DNA of 64,000 nucleotides from Alphaproteobacteria bacterium (GTDB taxonomy: Bacteria > Pseudomonadota > Alphaproteobacteria > JABAAW01 > JAHZMA01): assembly GCA_022599575.1 (NCBI GenBank), contig JAHZMA010000126.1, positions 1-64,000 on the forward strand, written 5' to 3'. Under the pieces are notes generated by a model. It worked only from the letters and a program-made list of their open reading frames with translations. It did not search any database and was not told where the DNA came from. Of the stretch, positions 41,435 to 52,211 are shown piece by piece; within the stretch, counting starts at the first letter, position 1, and the number at the start of each line of letters is the position of its first letter. The position numbers were made by a program, and so were the translations under genes.

Positions 41435-43708
41435 TTATGCATCTACTGGCTTTGCCGATGGCTGAAACAGATTAAGCATTGCGGGCAGAAGCATTGTTGA
41501 CGAAAACCATGCCAGAAACATCGCTTGCGTGGCGAAGATGCCAAAACGGGTGAGAATCACTAAATCTGAGCTGGCAAATATACCAATGCCCAACATGAAT
41601 AATAAAGATGTTTTTAACACGGGTTTTCCCGGTATCATCATCGCCGATTCAATCGCCAAATTATGATTGCCCGTTTGCTTTAATTTGTTGCTATAGCAAT
41701 GCATGATATGGATATTATCATCAACGCTGATGCCCATCGCCACCGCCGCAATAATCACAGTGGCAAAATCAAAGGGCAGACCAAACAGGCTGACCGTGCC
41801 AAGAGTCATCACCACTGGCAGGGTGGTTGCCACAATGCCAATCAGCGATACCGAAAAGCCGAATTGCACCAATAGCACGAAAAAAATGAGCAAGAACGTT
41901 ATAGCGATTGAGCTTAATTGGGTTTTCACCACATAATCGCTTAATGTTTGGAAAAACGCGCTATGCCCTGTAATTACAGGGGCGGGCAGTTGATAATCAG
42001 GCAGATTTTTATTGAGTTCGGCAAGGAACACTGCTAATTTTGTGGAATTCAAATTCGGCAGTTGCACTTTCACTCTTATCCGTTCAGCAGTAAAATCCAG
42101 ATAGGGCGCAAGCACATCTTGCTTATCGGCAGAGCGTGAAAAATCAAGAAATAATAATTCTTGATTTAATTCCTCATCATTATCAGGTTCAGCACTTTCA
42201 TCTTCTGAAAATTTTTCATGCACTTCGCGTACAGGGTCAAGATAGGATTGCACCCCCTTTACCAATGGCAAACCAAGAAGCAGTTTTTCTAACCTTAAAG
42301 TTTCAGCAAAAGGCTGATAGCTACGAAAAAATTCTTCTTCATGTTCGGTGAAAATAATATCAACCGAGCCTGAGCCACCTAATTCATCATCAATCAGATT
42401 GAAAGCACGGTAAATTTCGCTATCAGGTTTGAAAAACACATCTAGCAGATTTGTTTCGGTGCGCGCCCAACCCAAAGCTGTGCCAGTGATAATCAGCACT
42501 AAAATGCTAACACTGGTGATGGTTTTACTGCGCGCATGAACCAGCTTTAATAATTTCTGCAGTATCAAGGCAATGATAAAATCATTACGCGCACCTAGTT
42601 TTGATGTTGGCTTTTGCCAAGAAACATACCATAAGCCACTTGCCATCGCTAATAGCATCAGCACATAAGATACCATTACCGCAACCGCCGCATCACGCCC
42701 AAATTGCTGTAGCGGCAAAATATCGCTCAGCGCGAACGACCCAAAACCAATCGCGGTGGTAAGCGATGTATTCAGGCAAGGACGCCAGCTATAGCCCATC
42801 ACGCGTTTTAATAATTCGCCCGTATTGGCAAAACTTTCGGATTCCCGCAAATCATCCCAATAGCCCATAATATGCAGAGAATCGGCAAGCGCAATCACCA
42901 CAATCATCACGGGCAAAGTGAGCGAGATAATCGTTAAATCATGCCCAAATAACACCACAATGCTGAGTGATGCCAACACACATATGCCAGCTGTGCCAAA
43001 TAGCAAACCTACCCGCCAGAATTGCCCAAACATCAGCAGTAAGAAGCTCGATAGAATAAGGGCAGTCATCAATAGCAAACGCCCCAATTCGCTATGGGTG
43101 CTGCTATTCAGCTGTGCTTTGAGGCGTAAATTGCCCGCAACTGAAATTTTGCCTAAATCTTGATATTCTGCTAGCAGCTGATAAATATTACCCAGCGTTT
43201 CCTCGCGCAATTCCGCTTGTTTGACACTATCCACTAGCACCGAGAATGTGATAATGCTGTAATCTTTTGAGATGAGCAGACCATAATAGGGGCTATCGGT
43301 TAAGATGCGCCGATATTCCTGATAATCTTTAATCGCATCTTTTTCTAAAGCGCGCCTATAGCTTTGAATTTGTAGCGTATCACCTTCTTCTATAATCACG
43401 GTTGCTTCAAGTGGTGAGTTAATTTCTTTAACATTTTCAATGTCAATCAGCCTATCTGAAAATTCGCTAAAACTATCAATCATTGGCTTTGTGAAAAAAT
43501 TACTGCCATCTTGCAAGGTAAAGGCAATCAGTAATTGTTCGGCATTTTGTTCAAATTCTCTGGTTAGCAAATCGCTTGCTTGCTGTTCGGGATTATCTTC
43601 GGGCAACCAATTATCGTTGTTATATTTTATGCTACTCGCAATCATCACCAATGTAACCGCTAGTGCGCCCCATAATAACGGTACTAAATACTTAAATGTT
43701 TTCTTCAT
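41435..43708 (-). CDS. RND/MMPL-family exporter
   Basis: 757-residue inner membrane protein in two homologous halves, each with one helix, a periplasmic domain and five more helices (first half residues 195-390, second 610-745). The ATAIGFGSFALSDILPLQQFG and VAMGISVDDNIHIMHCYS segments are typical of the HAE3-like exporters, a group that includes lipid and hopanoid transporters. ATG 43708 with AGAAGG 6 bases upstream is preferred; the track's TTG 43744 overlaps the barrel gene. It ends the transcript that starts with the LolA-like gene, so these proteins likely work together at the envelope. Confidence 0.9.
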   Translation of the reverse strand: MKKTFKYLVPLLWGALAVTLVMIASSIKYNNDNWLPEDNPEQQASDLLTREFEQNAEQLLIAFTLQDGSNFFTKPMIDSFSEFSDRLIDIENVKEINSPLEATVIIEEGDTLQIQSYRRALEKDAIKDYQEYRRILTDSPYYGLLISKDYSIITFSVLVDSVKQAELREETLGNIYQLLAEYQDLGKISVAGNLRLKAQLNSSTHSELGRLLLMTALILSSFLLLMFGQFWRVGLLFGTAGICVLASLSIVVLFGHDLTIISLTLPVMIVVIALADSLHIMGYWDDLRESESFANTGELLKRVMGYSWRPCLNTSLTTAIGFGSFALSDILPLQQFGRDAAVAVMVSYVLMLLAMASGLWYVSWQKPTSKLGARNDFIIALILQKLLKLVHARSKTITSVSILVLIITGTALGWARTETNLLDVFFKPDSEIYRAFNLIDDELGGSGSVDIIFTEHEEEFFRSYQPFAETLRLEKLLLGLPLVKGVQSYLDPVREVHEKFSEDESAEPDNDEELNQELLFLDFSRSADKQDVLAPYLDFTAERIRVKVQLPNLNSTKLAVFLAELNKNLPDYQLPAPVITGHSAFFQTLSDYVVKTQLSSIAITFLLIFFVLLVQFGFSVSLIGIVATTLPVVMTLGTVSLFGLPFDFATVIIAAVAMGISVDDNIHIMHCYSNKLKQTGNHNLAIESAMMIPGKPVLKTSLLFMLGIGIFASSDLVILTRFGIFATQAMFLAWFSSTMLLPAMLNLFQPSAKPVDA

Positions 43709-43731
43709 CACATACCTTCTATGAACAAACT

Positions 43732-45375
43732 CTAAAAACGCCAACCTAAACTAAATTGCGTGGTTGTGCTACCATTACCATCACCTTCAAGTTTATAATA
43801 GCGGTCGTTACTTTGCCCATTGCTTAAATCAACTTGTCCAATAGAGAGCGCAACATTCAGGCTTTCGGTGATATTATAGCGATAAATAAGCGCAATGCCA
43901 CCAGAACCACCAACAGCACCCAGATTCAATCCATAGCGATGTTGTTTTTCATCGCCTGAAGAGCGGAATAAGGACACAAGTGGTAAAGTGGTGATAGGGT
44001 CGGTTGTGATGCCTGTTTCTGCTTCAAGTGATTCATATAAACGGACAATTTCTTTATCGCTGGCATTTTTTGGTTTTGGTAATGTGCGTGATAAAAGCAT
44101 AACGCTACCATACCACGCGCCTTGTTCGTAGAGAAAGCCTAATGCTTGAATGTCGCTGGTGGCATGATAGAGCGAGGTGCCTTGCAACAATCCCGAACGG
44201 GCATTGATAGCATTTTCAAATGCCTCACCTTGTGTGAATTCACCATTTTTGCTAAGGTTAATTGTGCCGTTAAAGCCTAACCCTTGAATTGAATCAATTT
44301 TGGCATATTCATAGCGCCATGTCCACGCGCCAACTGGCACTGAAACTTCTAACCCAAACAATGTGCCTTCGGGGTAATAGAAAAAACTTTGCCTTGCATC
44401 CTTAAATTCACTGGAAATGATTTCAGGTCTTTGCTGATTAATCGGATTGATATTTCCTTGCACGCGCCCGACTGGTGCGCGTAAAATAGGTTCGCTGCCG
44501 TTAATCCCTTGATGATAAGTAATACCCAACGTTCCCCAATCGGGATAAAATAACAAACGCAATGCTGATTGCGTGGTATCTTGATTCAGTTCACTGCCTT
44601 GATTATTTAATAAAATATCTTCAACATTGCTTGCATTAAAATCGCCATTAACAAAATCATCATCATTTATGTCAACAGGCCCTAGCCAGCGGGAAAAAGA
44701 TGTATCAACAACAGGGTCGGTGCGTAAATCATTCATCGCATAAAGCTGCACTTCCATTTTTGGATTAGGAAACAAAGAAAGCTTTAGCTGGTCTTGCGCG
44801 TAAATAAAATCTAATTTGCTAGGAATCAGCGTGGTAATGGTGGTGTTAACGGGCAACATGGCGGCACTAGGCGAGTAGAGTTCAAACTGCCCCCACGCAT
44901 TGCGTAACCTGCCAACCGATATTGTGCCGAAACTGCTGATGCTATGTTGCACAAAGCCTTCTTTTAGCAAAAATTGTCTATTTTCAATCTCGATGGTGCG
45001 GGTTGTTGGTAAGCTTAAATTAGAATCTTGCACCACAATCTCATCTAATCTTTGCTTAAGCGTTAAGGTGGATTGTGTCGCGCCATAATTCAAGTAAAGC
45101 CGCCCTTTTTGAAGTGGCACATCCACCCCTAGATTGATGATTGCGCCGATGCGTTCGGCAGAAATATTCTGGGCATTATTATAGCCGACTTCACCGATAA
45201 AATAGTCACGCAAATCAAAATCACTTTTGGTGTCTTCCTCATCAACCAATAAAGATTCTTCATCAAACGAGAAATCTTGCTCAAAACTTTGGGCATGAAT
45301 GTTAGAGGGGCTGTTGATGATAATCATTGTCCATAAAACCATGCCACACATAAAATATTTATTCACATAATACAT
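43732..45375 (-). CDS. Outer-membrane barrel protein (DUF1302-like), copy 3
   Basis: Signal peptide (MCGMVLWTMIIINSPSNIHA) and a beta-rich body with the motif shared by all three copies: GRLRNAWGQFELYSPSAAMLP, then IPSKLDFIYAQDQLKLSLFP. The C-terminus ends in aromatic FSLGWRF, the usual barrel-assembly signal. The layout recalls DUF1302 family porin-like proteins near RND exporters, but the match is by eye only. ATG 45375 with AGGGAC upstream is preferred over the track's TTG 45405. The exporter start lies 23 bp downstream. Confidence 0.75.
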   Translation of the reverse strand: MYYVNKYFMCGMVLWTMIIINSPSNIHAQSFEQDFSFDEESLLVDEEDTKSDFDLRDYFIGEVGYNNAQNISAERIGAIINLGVDVPLQKGRLYLNYGATQSTLTLKQRLDEIVVQDSNLSLPTTRTIEIENRQFLLKEGFVQHSISSFGTISVGRLRNAWGQFELYSPSAAMLPVNTTITTLIPSKLDFIYAQDQLKLSLFPNPKMEVQLYAMNDLRTDPVVDTSFSRWLGPVDINDDDFVNGDFNASNVEDILLNNQGSELNQDTTQSALRLLFYPDWGTLGITYHQGINGSEPILRAPVGRVQGNINPINQQRPEIISSEFKDARQSFFYYPEGTLFGLEVSVPVGAWTWRYEYAKIDSIQGLGFNGTINLSKNGEFTQGEAFENAINARSGLLQGTSLYHATSDIQALGFLYEQGAWYGSVMLLSRTLPKPKNASDKEIVRLYESLEAETGITTDPITTLPLVSLFRSSGDEKQHRYGLNLGAVGGSGGIALIYRYNITESLNVALSIGQVDLSNGQSNDRYYKLEGDGNGSTTTQFSLGWRF

Positions 45376-45439
45376 TTTTTTGTCCCTAATTTTCGCAACC
45401 ATCAATAGATTAGCATTATTTTAATATTGGGGGCAAGCA

Positions 45440-47035
45440 TTAAAATTGCCACCTAACGCCAAACTGCAATGTCGGGTTTTCAGGGTCTTTGGTGCTGTAA
45501 CCTGTATCTTCTTCAAATACAGAAATATCAACCCAGCCAATAGAAGCGCCAATCGATAAATCATCATTCACGCGGTAATTATAAATCGCGCCAATGCCAA
45601 ATCCTACACCAACAACGCCTAGCGCGCCACCATAATAATGCCTATCATCATCACCAGCGGTGCGGTAGGCTGATATTAATGGAAAATAATCAAAATCTTG
45701 GTCATTAGGAAATTCGGATTCATTTTCTAATTCTATATAGCTTGCGCGAATCTCTCTGCCAGCATCAGTGGTTGGCTCTATACCACCAAACCAAATAATA
45801 TCTAGCGAAATAGTCCAGACGGGGGCATAATAGGTAATACCAGCTGTGCTGATGGTAAGGGTGGCAGGGAATAATGGTGTGTTTTCTAATTGCGAACCGC
45901 GACTTTTATCGCCAATGGCATTAAAAAAATTTGTTATATTATCGTCACTAAAAACCTCATCTTCTTCAGTTACTAGCCCGATATTGCCTAAAAAATCAGG
46001 TGTTGCTAATGTTTCAAGCGTGGCAGTTTCGGCACGTAAGGTCACATTTTTTAGCGATACCGCTAATTCTATGGCATTTAATGTAGATTTTGGAAAGAAT
46101 AGGTAAGTTTCTTGGTCATTATCATAAACCGAAGAAATGATATTAGTGCCTTCATTTGCCTCCTCACCATCTTCATCATTATAATTACCTTTATCAACAG
46201 GTGCGCGTAAAGTTGCGACGCTTGAAACGCCTTCTTGCCGCGTAAAGCCTAACACCCCCCAGCTAGGATAAAACAGCAAGCGCACCGCTTTTTGAGTGGT
46301 GTTTTGTTTTTGCGCGTCACCTAATGGTAAGGTTTTACCTGCATCTGCTAATTCACCAAATTCTGGCGTTAAGATATCGGACTCAGACCTATCGGCGACT
46401 TTATCGGTACGGATATTCTCCATATCATAAAATTGAATCTCACTTCTGCTGGTCGGAAAAATAGCAATCTTAACTTGGTCTTGGGCATGCAGTAAATCCA
46501 CCTTGCTAGGAATGAACGAGATAAGATTGGCGGTGAAAGGTTGCATCAGGGTTGCGGGCGAGAATAGCTCAAACTGTCCCCATGCGTTGCGCTGTCTGCC
46601 AGCAGTTACTGTAATTGCACTGCCTAAATTGAGTTGCACAAAGGCTTCGCGCCAATCGCGGTCGGTTTCGCTGACTTTAATTTCAACTTCGCGCGGACGG
46701 TCATCGCGCACCTGTAAATCTTCAGCTAGTTCTTGGGTAACTTTCACCTGATAGCTAACACCGCCATAATTGGCATAGAATCTGCCCCAATCCCATTGAA
46801 TATCAGCACCCACATCTATAAATTCGCTTTGCCGTTGGGCAAAACCGCCCCATGCACCCACAAAACCAATTTCGCCAAACAGATAATCGGTAAGTGGCTT
46901 TTTATTTTCTTCTGGCTCCGATAGGTTGGTAAGAATATCGGGTTCAAATGAAAAATTTTCAAAATCATATTCTTGTGCATAAATAATAGGGCTGAATAAA
47001 AAACATGCAACATAAAAATATGAAAATTGTCGCAC
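45440..47035 (-). CDS. Outer-membrane barrel protein (DUF1302-like), copy 2
   Basis: 531 residues, signal peptide (FYVACFLFSPIIYA), motif GRQRNAWGQFELFSPATLMQP and IPSKVDLLHAQDQVKIAIFP, C-terminal FGVRWQF. GTG start directly after the stop of copy 1 (TAAGTG) with GGAG 8 bases upstream inside the copy 1 coding end, so translation is coupled. It is clearly a paralogue of its neighbours, about 35-45 percent identical by eye. Confidence 0.78.
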   Translation of the reverse strand: MRQFSYFYVACFLFSPIIYAQEYDFENFSFEPDILTNLSEPEENKKPLTDYLFGEIGFVGAWGGFAQRQSEFIDVGADIQWDWGRFYANYGGVSYQVKVTQELAEDLQVRDDRPREVEIKVSETDRDWREAFVQLNLGSAITVTAGRQRNAWGQFELFSPATLMQPFTANLISFIPSKVDLLHAQDQVKIAIFPTSRSEIQFYDMENIRTDKVADRSESDILTPEFGELADAGKTLPLGDAQKQNTTQKAVRLLFYPSWGVLGFTRQEGVSSVATLRAPVDKGNYNDEDGEEANEGTNIISSVYDNDQETYLFFPKSTLNAIELAVSLKNVTLRAETATLETLATPDFLGNIGLVTEEDEVFSDDNITNFFNAIGDKSRGSQLENTPLFPATLTISTAGITYYAPVWTISLDIIWFGGIEPTTDAGREIRASYIELENESEFPNDQDFDYFPLISAYRTAGDDDRHYYGGALGVVGVGFGIGAIYNYRVNDDLSIGASIGWVDISVFEEDTGYSTKDPENPTLQFGVRWQF

Positions 47036-48706
47036 TTAGAATCTCCAAGTTAAGCTTAATTGTGTGGTTAAGCCACCAAATTCATTTTTATTCTCATAAG
47101 CAGAATCCGAATTGCTATTGGTATTTAATTGTGCGAAGCCCAGTGAGGTATTAATGCTAATATCTTCAGTAATTTTATAACCATAGATACCGCCTATGCC
47201 AAAACCAACGCCAATAGCACCTAATGCGAAGCCATAACGATGCTGGTCTTCATCGCCACGGCTGCGAAAGCCGTTCACCAAAGGCACGGCGCCGAAAGAT
47301 GAGCCATCCTCATTATTAGCCGTTTCAGCCTCTAGCTGTTGATAAAGTGCTAACATTTGTTTACCACGTGCGGTTGTTGGTTCAGGTGTACCAAGCATAA
47401 TGGCAGTCACATTAAATGTCCATTCATTTCCTTGATAAATAAAGCCAAATGCCGACGTATTTACGCGTGACTTAAATAAAGCCGTGCCAGTGATGGGGTC
47501 GTTTGGATCGCCATCGCCCGCGATGGTAAGAAAATTATTAACAAGGTCAGAGCTAAAACCGTTTTCGCCATCATTTGCGATAAGATAAATATTGCCACCA
47601 AATTGGTCAACGCCACTATAAGAATCAACAAACGAGGTTTCTAATCGCCAGACAAATCTACCAACAGGCACAGAAATTTCTAACGCGGTATTGGTGCCTT
47701 CAGCATAATAAAGATAAGAATTTTTTTCATCAATATAAGCAGAGGCAACAACAGTATCAACAGAGTTACGTTCGGGGTTGCTATCGCCAGCAGCGATTGG
47801 CGTGCGTAATAAAGGCACAAACGCATTATAGCCTTTATGGTAGGTGAAGCCAATCGTGCCCCAATCGGGATAAAATACCAGACGGAGTGCTGATTGATTT
47901 TTTTCATATGTTTCCTTATAACCAAAATCAATCTCTTCATTTTCACCGATCGAGACTAATTTGCCACCTTGTATACCATTTTCTAATTTATTAAAGGGCT
48001 GTAACCATAACAGCGCACTTTCATCGCCACTATTATCGGTTGCTAAACCATCAATGCTGTAAAGCCCAATTTCCACTTTACTGGTCGGGAATATTTTGAC
48101 CACTGCCTGATTTTGCGCGTAAAGTAAATCTAACTTATTGGGAATGATTGAGGTGAAATTGGCATTGAATGGCAACATGATAGTGGCAGGTGAAAGCAAT
48201 TCAAACTGGCCCCACGGGTTGCGCTGTCTGCCCGCTTCGAATGTAACGTAAGAACCGAGATTTAATTGCACAAAAGCCTCGCGCAAACCAACATCTTTGG
48301 TATTCGTTGAAATCGTGCGTTCCAGTGGTAAATCTGATGTGTCTTGGTTAGGGTCATTCTGTATACTTTCACGTAATTCTTGCGTGATTTTCAAATCAAA
48401 TTCAACACCACCATAAGTTGCATAGACGCGTCCCCAATCCCAAGGTATATCAACCCCTACATTATAGATGGTAGAGCGGCGCGAAACGCCAGCATTACCA
48501 CCACTAATCAAGCCAAACTCACCAGTGATATAATCGGTAAAATTAAGACCACTGCTACTGCTGCTATCACCTTCATCGCTGATTAATAAATCATCTTCAT
48601 TAAATGTTTGTGCGAAAGCATGATTGCTAATTAAGCTTGCGCTTGCGAACATTACTGAAGCAAAAAGTGTCACAGAAAATGGTTTTTTGTTATAACCTGC
48701 AGACAT
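47036..48706 (-). CDS. Outer-membrane barrel protein (DUF1302-like), copy 1
   Basis: 556 residues, signal peptide (LFASVMFASASLISNHAFA), an acidic/serine linker, then the barrel body with GRQRNPWGQFELLSPATIMLP, IPNKLDLLYAQNQAVVKIFP and C-terminal LSLTWRF. AGGAGA is well placed before ATG 48706. It is the second gene of the envelope operon; the 30-bp gap behind the LolA-like gene supports cotranscription. Confidence 0.78.
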   Translation of the reverse strand: MSAGYNKKPFSVTLFASVMFASASLISNHAFAQTFNEDDLLISDEGDSSSSSGLNFTDYITGEFGLISGGNAGVSRRSTIYNVGVDIPWDWGRVYATYGGVEFDLKITQELRESIQNDPNQDTSDLPLERTISTNTKDVGLREAFVQLNLGSYVTFEAGRQRNPWGQFELLSPATIMLPFNANFTSIIPNKLDLLYAQNQAVVKIFPTSKVEIGLYSIDGLATDNSGDESALLWLQPFNKLENGIQGGKLVSIGENEEIDFGYKETYEKNQSALRLVFYPDWGTIGFTYHKGYNAFVPLLRTPIAAGDSNPERNSVDTVVASAYIDEKNSYLYYAEGTNTALEISVPVGRFVWRLETSFVDSYSGVDQFGGNIYLIANDGENGFSSDLVNNFLTIAGDGDPNDPITGTALFKSRVNTSAFGFIYQGNEWTFNVTAIMLGTPEPTTARGKQMLALYQQLEAETANNEDGSSFGAVPLVNGFRSRGDEDQHRYGFALGAIGVGFGIGGIYGYKITEDISINTSLGFAQLNTNSNSDSAYENKNEFGGLTTQLSLTWRF

Positions 48707-48736
48707 GATATTTCTCCTAATTGAACAATGATAATA

Positions 48737-49516
48737 TTAACTTTTCTTCAATGCTTTGATGCTGACATCATTGGGATGAATTTTGATTGCCACCTTTGTT
48801 TCTTTACGTAACATATGGCTTTCACCGCCAGTGAGATGATTGGTCATCACAGCATTTTGTACCAAATACATACCTTTAATTTCTTGAATACCTTTATTGG
48901 CAAGGCTTTTGAATTTTTCGCCTTTTTTATTGAAAAATACAATATGTAATGGCACAAGATATTTTTTGGAAATCACCAAATCTAGGCGATTATAGGCTTC
49001 GGTTTTATCAACGGGTACAGATGAGATAAAATAATATTTTTCATCTTCTTTAATCAGCTTATGGGTGTCTTGGTCTAATGTGCGCCCTGCCACATCAGAA
49101 AATGAAAAGTCGGAACCCATAAATGAATCATCTTGTTCATCACTGCGTAATTGTTTTACCGAACGAAATGCAGGCAGATAAAGCCACTGATTTGCTTTGG
49201 TGGCTTGGTCTTCTTTTTCGGTTAAAAGCCCAGTGCCTTTTACCGATGCTGGCTTATAAAAATTGACTAAAGTATGGGTTGTGGTGTTTTGGTCAATTAA
49301 CTGTTTGGTTGAAAAATATCTTTTACGCTCTCTTTTCGATTTATCAATGATAATAAGCTCGACTTCGCTTTGTTGCGTGTTATGTTTGCGTCCTTGATCT
49401 TGCACCATTTTCATAATCTCACGACCATCAAGGGCATGGGCGATATTATTGAATAAAAAAACAAATGCGATAACAGAAAGCAAAGCAAATCTTGTAATTT
49501 TAATTGAATGTGACAT
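48737..49516 (-). CDS. LolA-like outer membrane lipoprotein-sorting protein
   Basis: 259 residues; signal peptide (FALLSVIAFVFLFNNIAHA) and a LolA/LolB-type fold with the family features DGREIMKMVQDQGR, the LLTEKEDQATKANQWLYLPAF segment and FMGSDFSFSDVAGR. Proteins of this type bind lipid in a hydrophobic cavity and are often encoded next to MMPL/RND exporters. It is the first gene of the minus-strand cluster, so it likely shuttles the exporter cargo across the periplasm. Confidence 0.87.
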   Translation of the reverse strand: MSHSIKITRFALLSVIAFVFLFNNIAHALDGREIMKMVQDQGRKHNTQQSEVELIIIDKSKRERKRYFSTKQLIDQNTTTHTLVNFYKPASVKGTGLLTEKEDQATKANQWLYLPAFRSVKQLRSDEQDDSFMGSDFSFSDVAGRTLDQDTHKLIKEDEKYYFISSVPVDKTEAYNRLDLVISKKYLVPLHIVFFNKKGEKFKSLANKGIQEIKGMYLVQNAVMTNHLTGGESHMLRKETKVAIKIHPNDVSIKALKKS

Positions 49517-49822
49517 TGTAATATTCTCCAGAATACATATTTATGTTATAAAAAGTAAAATTTTGCAACTACTATTTAAGTTACTTACGTGCTTAATTAA
49601 CATATTATTAACATTTTGTCAAATAATAATTGTGTAAAAAATAATTAATTATTTTGAGGCGTGTCACAATAAATACACATCTTATAAATTATTTTGGCAG
49701 TGATTTGGCATTGTTTTTGCCTATCATGCTTTTGAATGTAATAAAAAATCTTGCATATTATGTTTGTGTTGTATAAAATGTTAATCTTGTTACTCAAGAA
49801 AAAAGTTAGTAGAGGTTATTAG
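49517..49822. other. Divergent intergenic region between envelope cluster and chemoreceptor
   Basis: About 300 bp, AT-rich, no gene seen. It must hold promoters for both directions. A -24/-12 type promoter candidate for the chemoreceptor is listed separately. I found no convincing -10/-35 pair for the LolA-like gene. Confidence 0.5.
49706..49720 (+). promoter_or_regulatory. Sigma54-type promoter candidate
   Basis: TGGCA-N6-TTGC (TGGCATTGTTTTTGC) has GG and GC at the exact -24/-12 spacing, about 100 bp upstream of the chemoreceptor start. A single match in an AT-rich region can be chance. Confidence 0.35.
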
Positions 49823-52078
49823 GTGGTTGATACTGATATAACAAAGGGAAATGGTCAGAATAGTTCTGATAATGGTATTGCAACAATACCATCGCAATTA
49901 GATGTGGATACAAGCAAGACGCAGCAAAAAGCATCGGCAAACCAAAAATATTTGCAAAAACGGGCGAATATCACAGGTTTTAGAAAGCTCATTAATGTGA
50001 TATTTTTGGCGAGCATGTATGATTGGATTTTTAATAAAGTAAAATTAAGCACCATTATTGTCATTTCATCTGTGATGCCATTGGCAGCGGCCACCTTTTG
50101 GGGGTCACAAATTTTATATGAAAGAGTGTCGCGCTACATTGAAGTAGGCCATTTTGTTGAAAGCTATACTATCATTGATAAAGCGTCTCAGTTGCGAGTT
50201 GCAATGGCAAAAGAGCGTAATCTTGTGCTTGCCAACCTTTTGCAACCCGGTAAAATATCTGCACAAGAAATTGAGAATATTAGTAATGAACGACAAAATA
50301 TTTCCGATTTAATGTTGATTGATTATTATAATTTGCTAGAAACCGAAATATTATCAGAATCGTTTGCACAAGATTTGACGACTGCCATTCAAGTGTTAGG
50401 GGATAGTTTGGCAACCATTGCTCTTTATGAAGACAGCGAAGATATTTATGATTTCTTGGAATATTACGGTGCTTATAATGTGGCAACTGAAAGTTTGCAA
50501 AAATTATTTTCTGTCTTCTATATTCATGCAAAAGTAGAAGAAGTTGGGCGTGCTTTATTGGCAACGGATGCTTTTCTCACTTATTATGATTGGGTTAATC
50601 GCGAGCATATTTATCTTTATTCTTATGGCAGTGGCACCTCTTTTGACGATGAGTTTGGCATTGAAGTGAATCAAATTGCGATAAGGGAAGAATTGGCAGA
50701 ACAGGAATTTTTTGCATTCTCTGATATAGATGCAATTGAAGAATTTCGGCAAAATGTTGAAAAAGTTTTGCAAACGCATCCTACCAATAGAATTTTGCAA
50801 GAAGTGCTTTATAGTGATAATTATGAAGTTGAAGATATAGAGGTTTGGTATCGGCAATCGGAAGATAGGCTGAATATAGTTAATAGTTTTTATGATTTGT
50901 ATATCAAAAATAACATTGACGAGGTAGGGCAGGCCTCTTATCAAGAGGCATTATTTTCTCGCAACTTAAATGCAATTATTGTTGCGATTGTGTTATTTTC
51001 AGTGTTTGGCTCAATGCTTCACACCACCCGTTATTTGATTTCTGCCTTTCGCAGAATTGCTTTGATTATGAGCGAGCTAACACAAGGCAGGCTTGATGTA
51101 TATGTGCCAAAACCCACACGTAACGAGGTGGGCGAGATGTTTAGTGCGTTACAGATATTGAAAGAAAATGCGATTGAGCGTGAAAAATTGCATCAACAAC
51201 AGCAAGACCAAGCAACAAGAAGAGAGAAACGCGCTGAAGCAATGGAGCATTTGATTAGTGAGTTTGATGTTACTGTGGGACAAGTATTGCAGACGATTGA
51301 TGATGCATCCGAAACATTACGCAGAACTTCTGATATTATGAATCAATCGGTCACCAGCACCACAGAAACGGCTGATGCGGCAGTCGAAAAATCAACGAAA
51401 ACCACTGAAGATGTGCATCAGGTGGTGACGGCGGCAGGAAACCTTGCCAATTCGGTGCAGCAGATGAGCGAACAATTTAGGCTTTCAGCTGAAGTGGCGC
51501 ATCGTTCGGCTGAACGTGCTGAAAAAGTTGATGAGGTCTCCAATTCGCTAGAAGAATCAACCAACCAAATCAGTGATGTGTTGGGTATTATTAAAGATAT
51601 TGCCGAGCAGATTAATTTGTTGGCGTTAAATGCTACTATCGAAGCGGCACGTGCGGGTGATGCAGGCAAAGGTTTTGCCGTTGTTGCTGGTGAAGTTAAG
51701 AATTTAGCAACCCAAACATCGCAATCCACTGATAAAATTGATGGTCTTATTCAAGATGTACAAGTGATTACCCGCGAGGTGTTGAATATTCTACATGGCT
51801 TGAAGGGTGCCATTGATGAGGTGGAAACAAATTCTAGCAACATTGCCCAATCATCTGAACATCAGGCAATAACAACTGTGCAGATTAGCGATAATATGCG
51901 TAACGCCGCAAGGTCGGTTGAGGATATCGGCACAGATATTACAGTGGTGCAGGAAAATGCCAAAGCGGCGCGCAAAATCTTTACCGAAGTAACTGATGCG
52001 GTTTCGGGTTTGGCAGAACAATCGACAACGCTTTCACATGCGGTTAATAAATTTTTACACGAAATCCGCAACACCTAA
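49823..52078 (+). CDS. Methyl-accepting chemotaxis protein
   Basis: 751 residues: a cytoplasmic N-terminal extension of about 70, TM1 (about 76-98, [19 protein letters not shown]), a large periplasmic part (about 100-375) with a NIT-like four-helix pattern ([19 protein letters not shown]), TM2 (about 382-402), HAMP, and a C-terminal signalling domain whose tip reads [22 protein letters not shown] start with AGAGG 7 bases upstream. Signals flow to CheA and the flagellar motor; the ligand is unknown. Its place beside the flagellin-rich window fits a motile cell. Confidence 0.93.
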   Translation: MVDTDITKGNGQNSSDNGIATIPSQLDVDTSKTQQKASANQKYLQKRANITGFRKLINVIFLASMYDWIFNKVKLSTIIVISSVMPLAAATFWGSQILYERVSRYIEVGHFVESYTIIDKASQLRVAMAKERNLVLANLLQPGKISAQEIENISNERQNISDLMLIDYYNLLETEILSESFAQDLTTAIQVLGDSLATIALYEDSEDIYDFLEYYGAYNVATESLQKLFSVFYIHAKVEEVGRALLATDAFLTYYDWVNREHIYLYSYGSGTSFDDEFGIEVNQIAIREELAEQEFFAFSDIDAIEEFRQNVEKVLQTHPTNRILQEVLYSDNYEVEDIEVWYRQSEDRLNIVNSFYDLYIKNNIDEVGQASYQEALFSRNLNAIIVAIVLFSVFGSMLHTTRYLISAFRRIALIMSELTQGRLDVYVPKPTRNEVGEMFSALQILKENAIEREKLHQQQQDQATRREKRAEAMEHLISEFDVTVGQVLQTIDDASETLRRTSDIMNQSVTSTTETADAAVEKSTKTTEDVHQVVTAAGNLANSVQQMSEQFRLSAEVAHRSAERAEKVDEVSNSLEESTNQISDVLGIIKDIAEQINLLALNATIEAARAGDAGKGFAVVAGEVKNLATQTSQSTDKIDGLIQDVQVITREVLNILHGLKGAIDEVETNSSNIAQSSEHQAITTVQISDNMRNAARSVEDIGTDITVVQENAKAARKIFTEVTDAVSGLAEQSTTLSHAVNKFLHEIRNT

Positions 52079-52211
52079 ATTCTCACTTATTTGCAACAAT
52101 CATCGTTATATTTCTAGTTTTTCACTATTAAATGCAGTATGATTGCGCTATAATGGCGTCAAACAGAATATTATTCTATTGTTAGAATATTTAGCGAAAG
52201 GTTGTGGCATA

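Noticed and set aside
52143-52211. Longer N-terminus of the Lrp regulator in the ORF track
   Set aside because: It starts at a TTG within the promoter region, and the family begins near the ATG at 52212.
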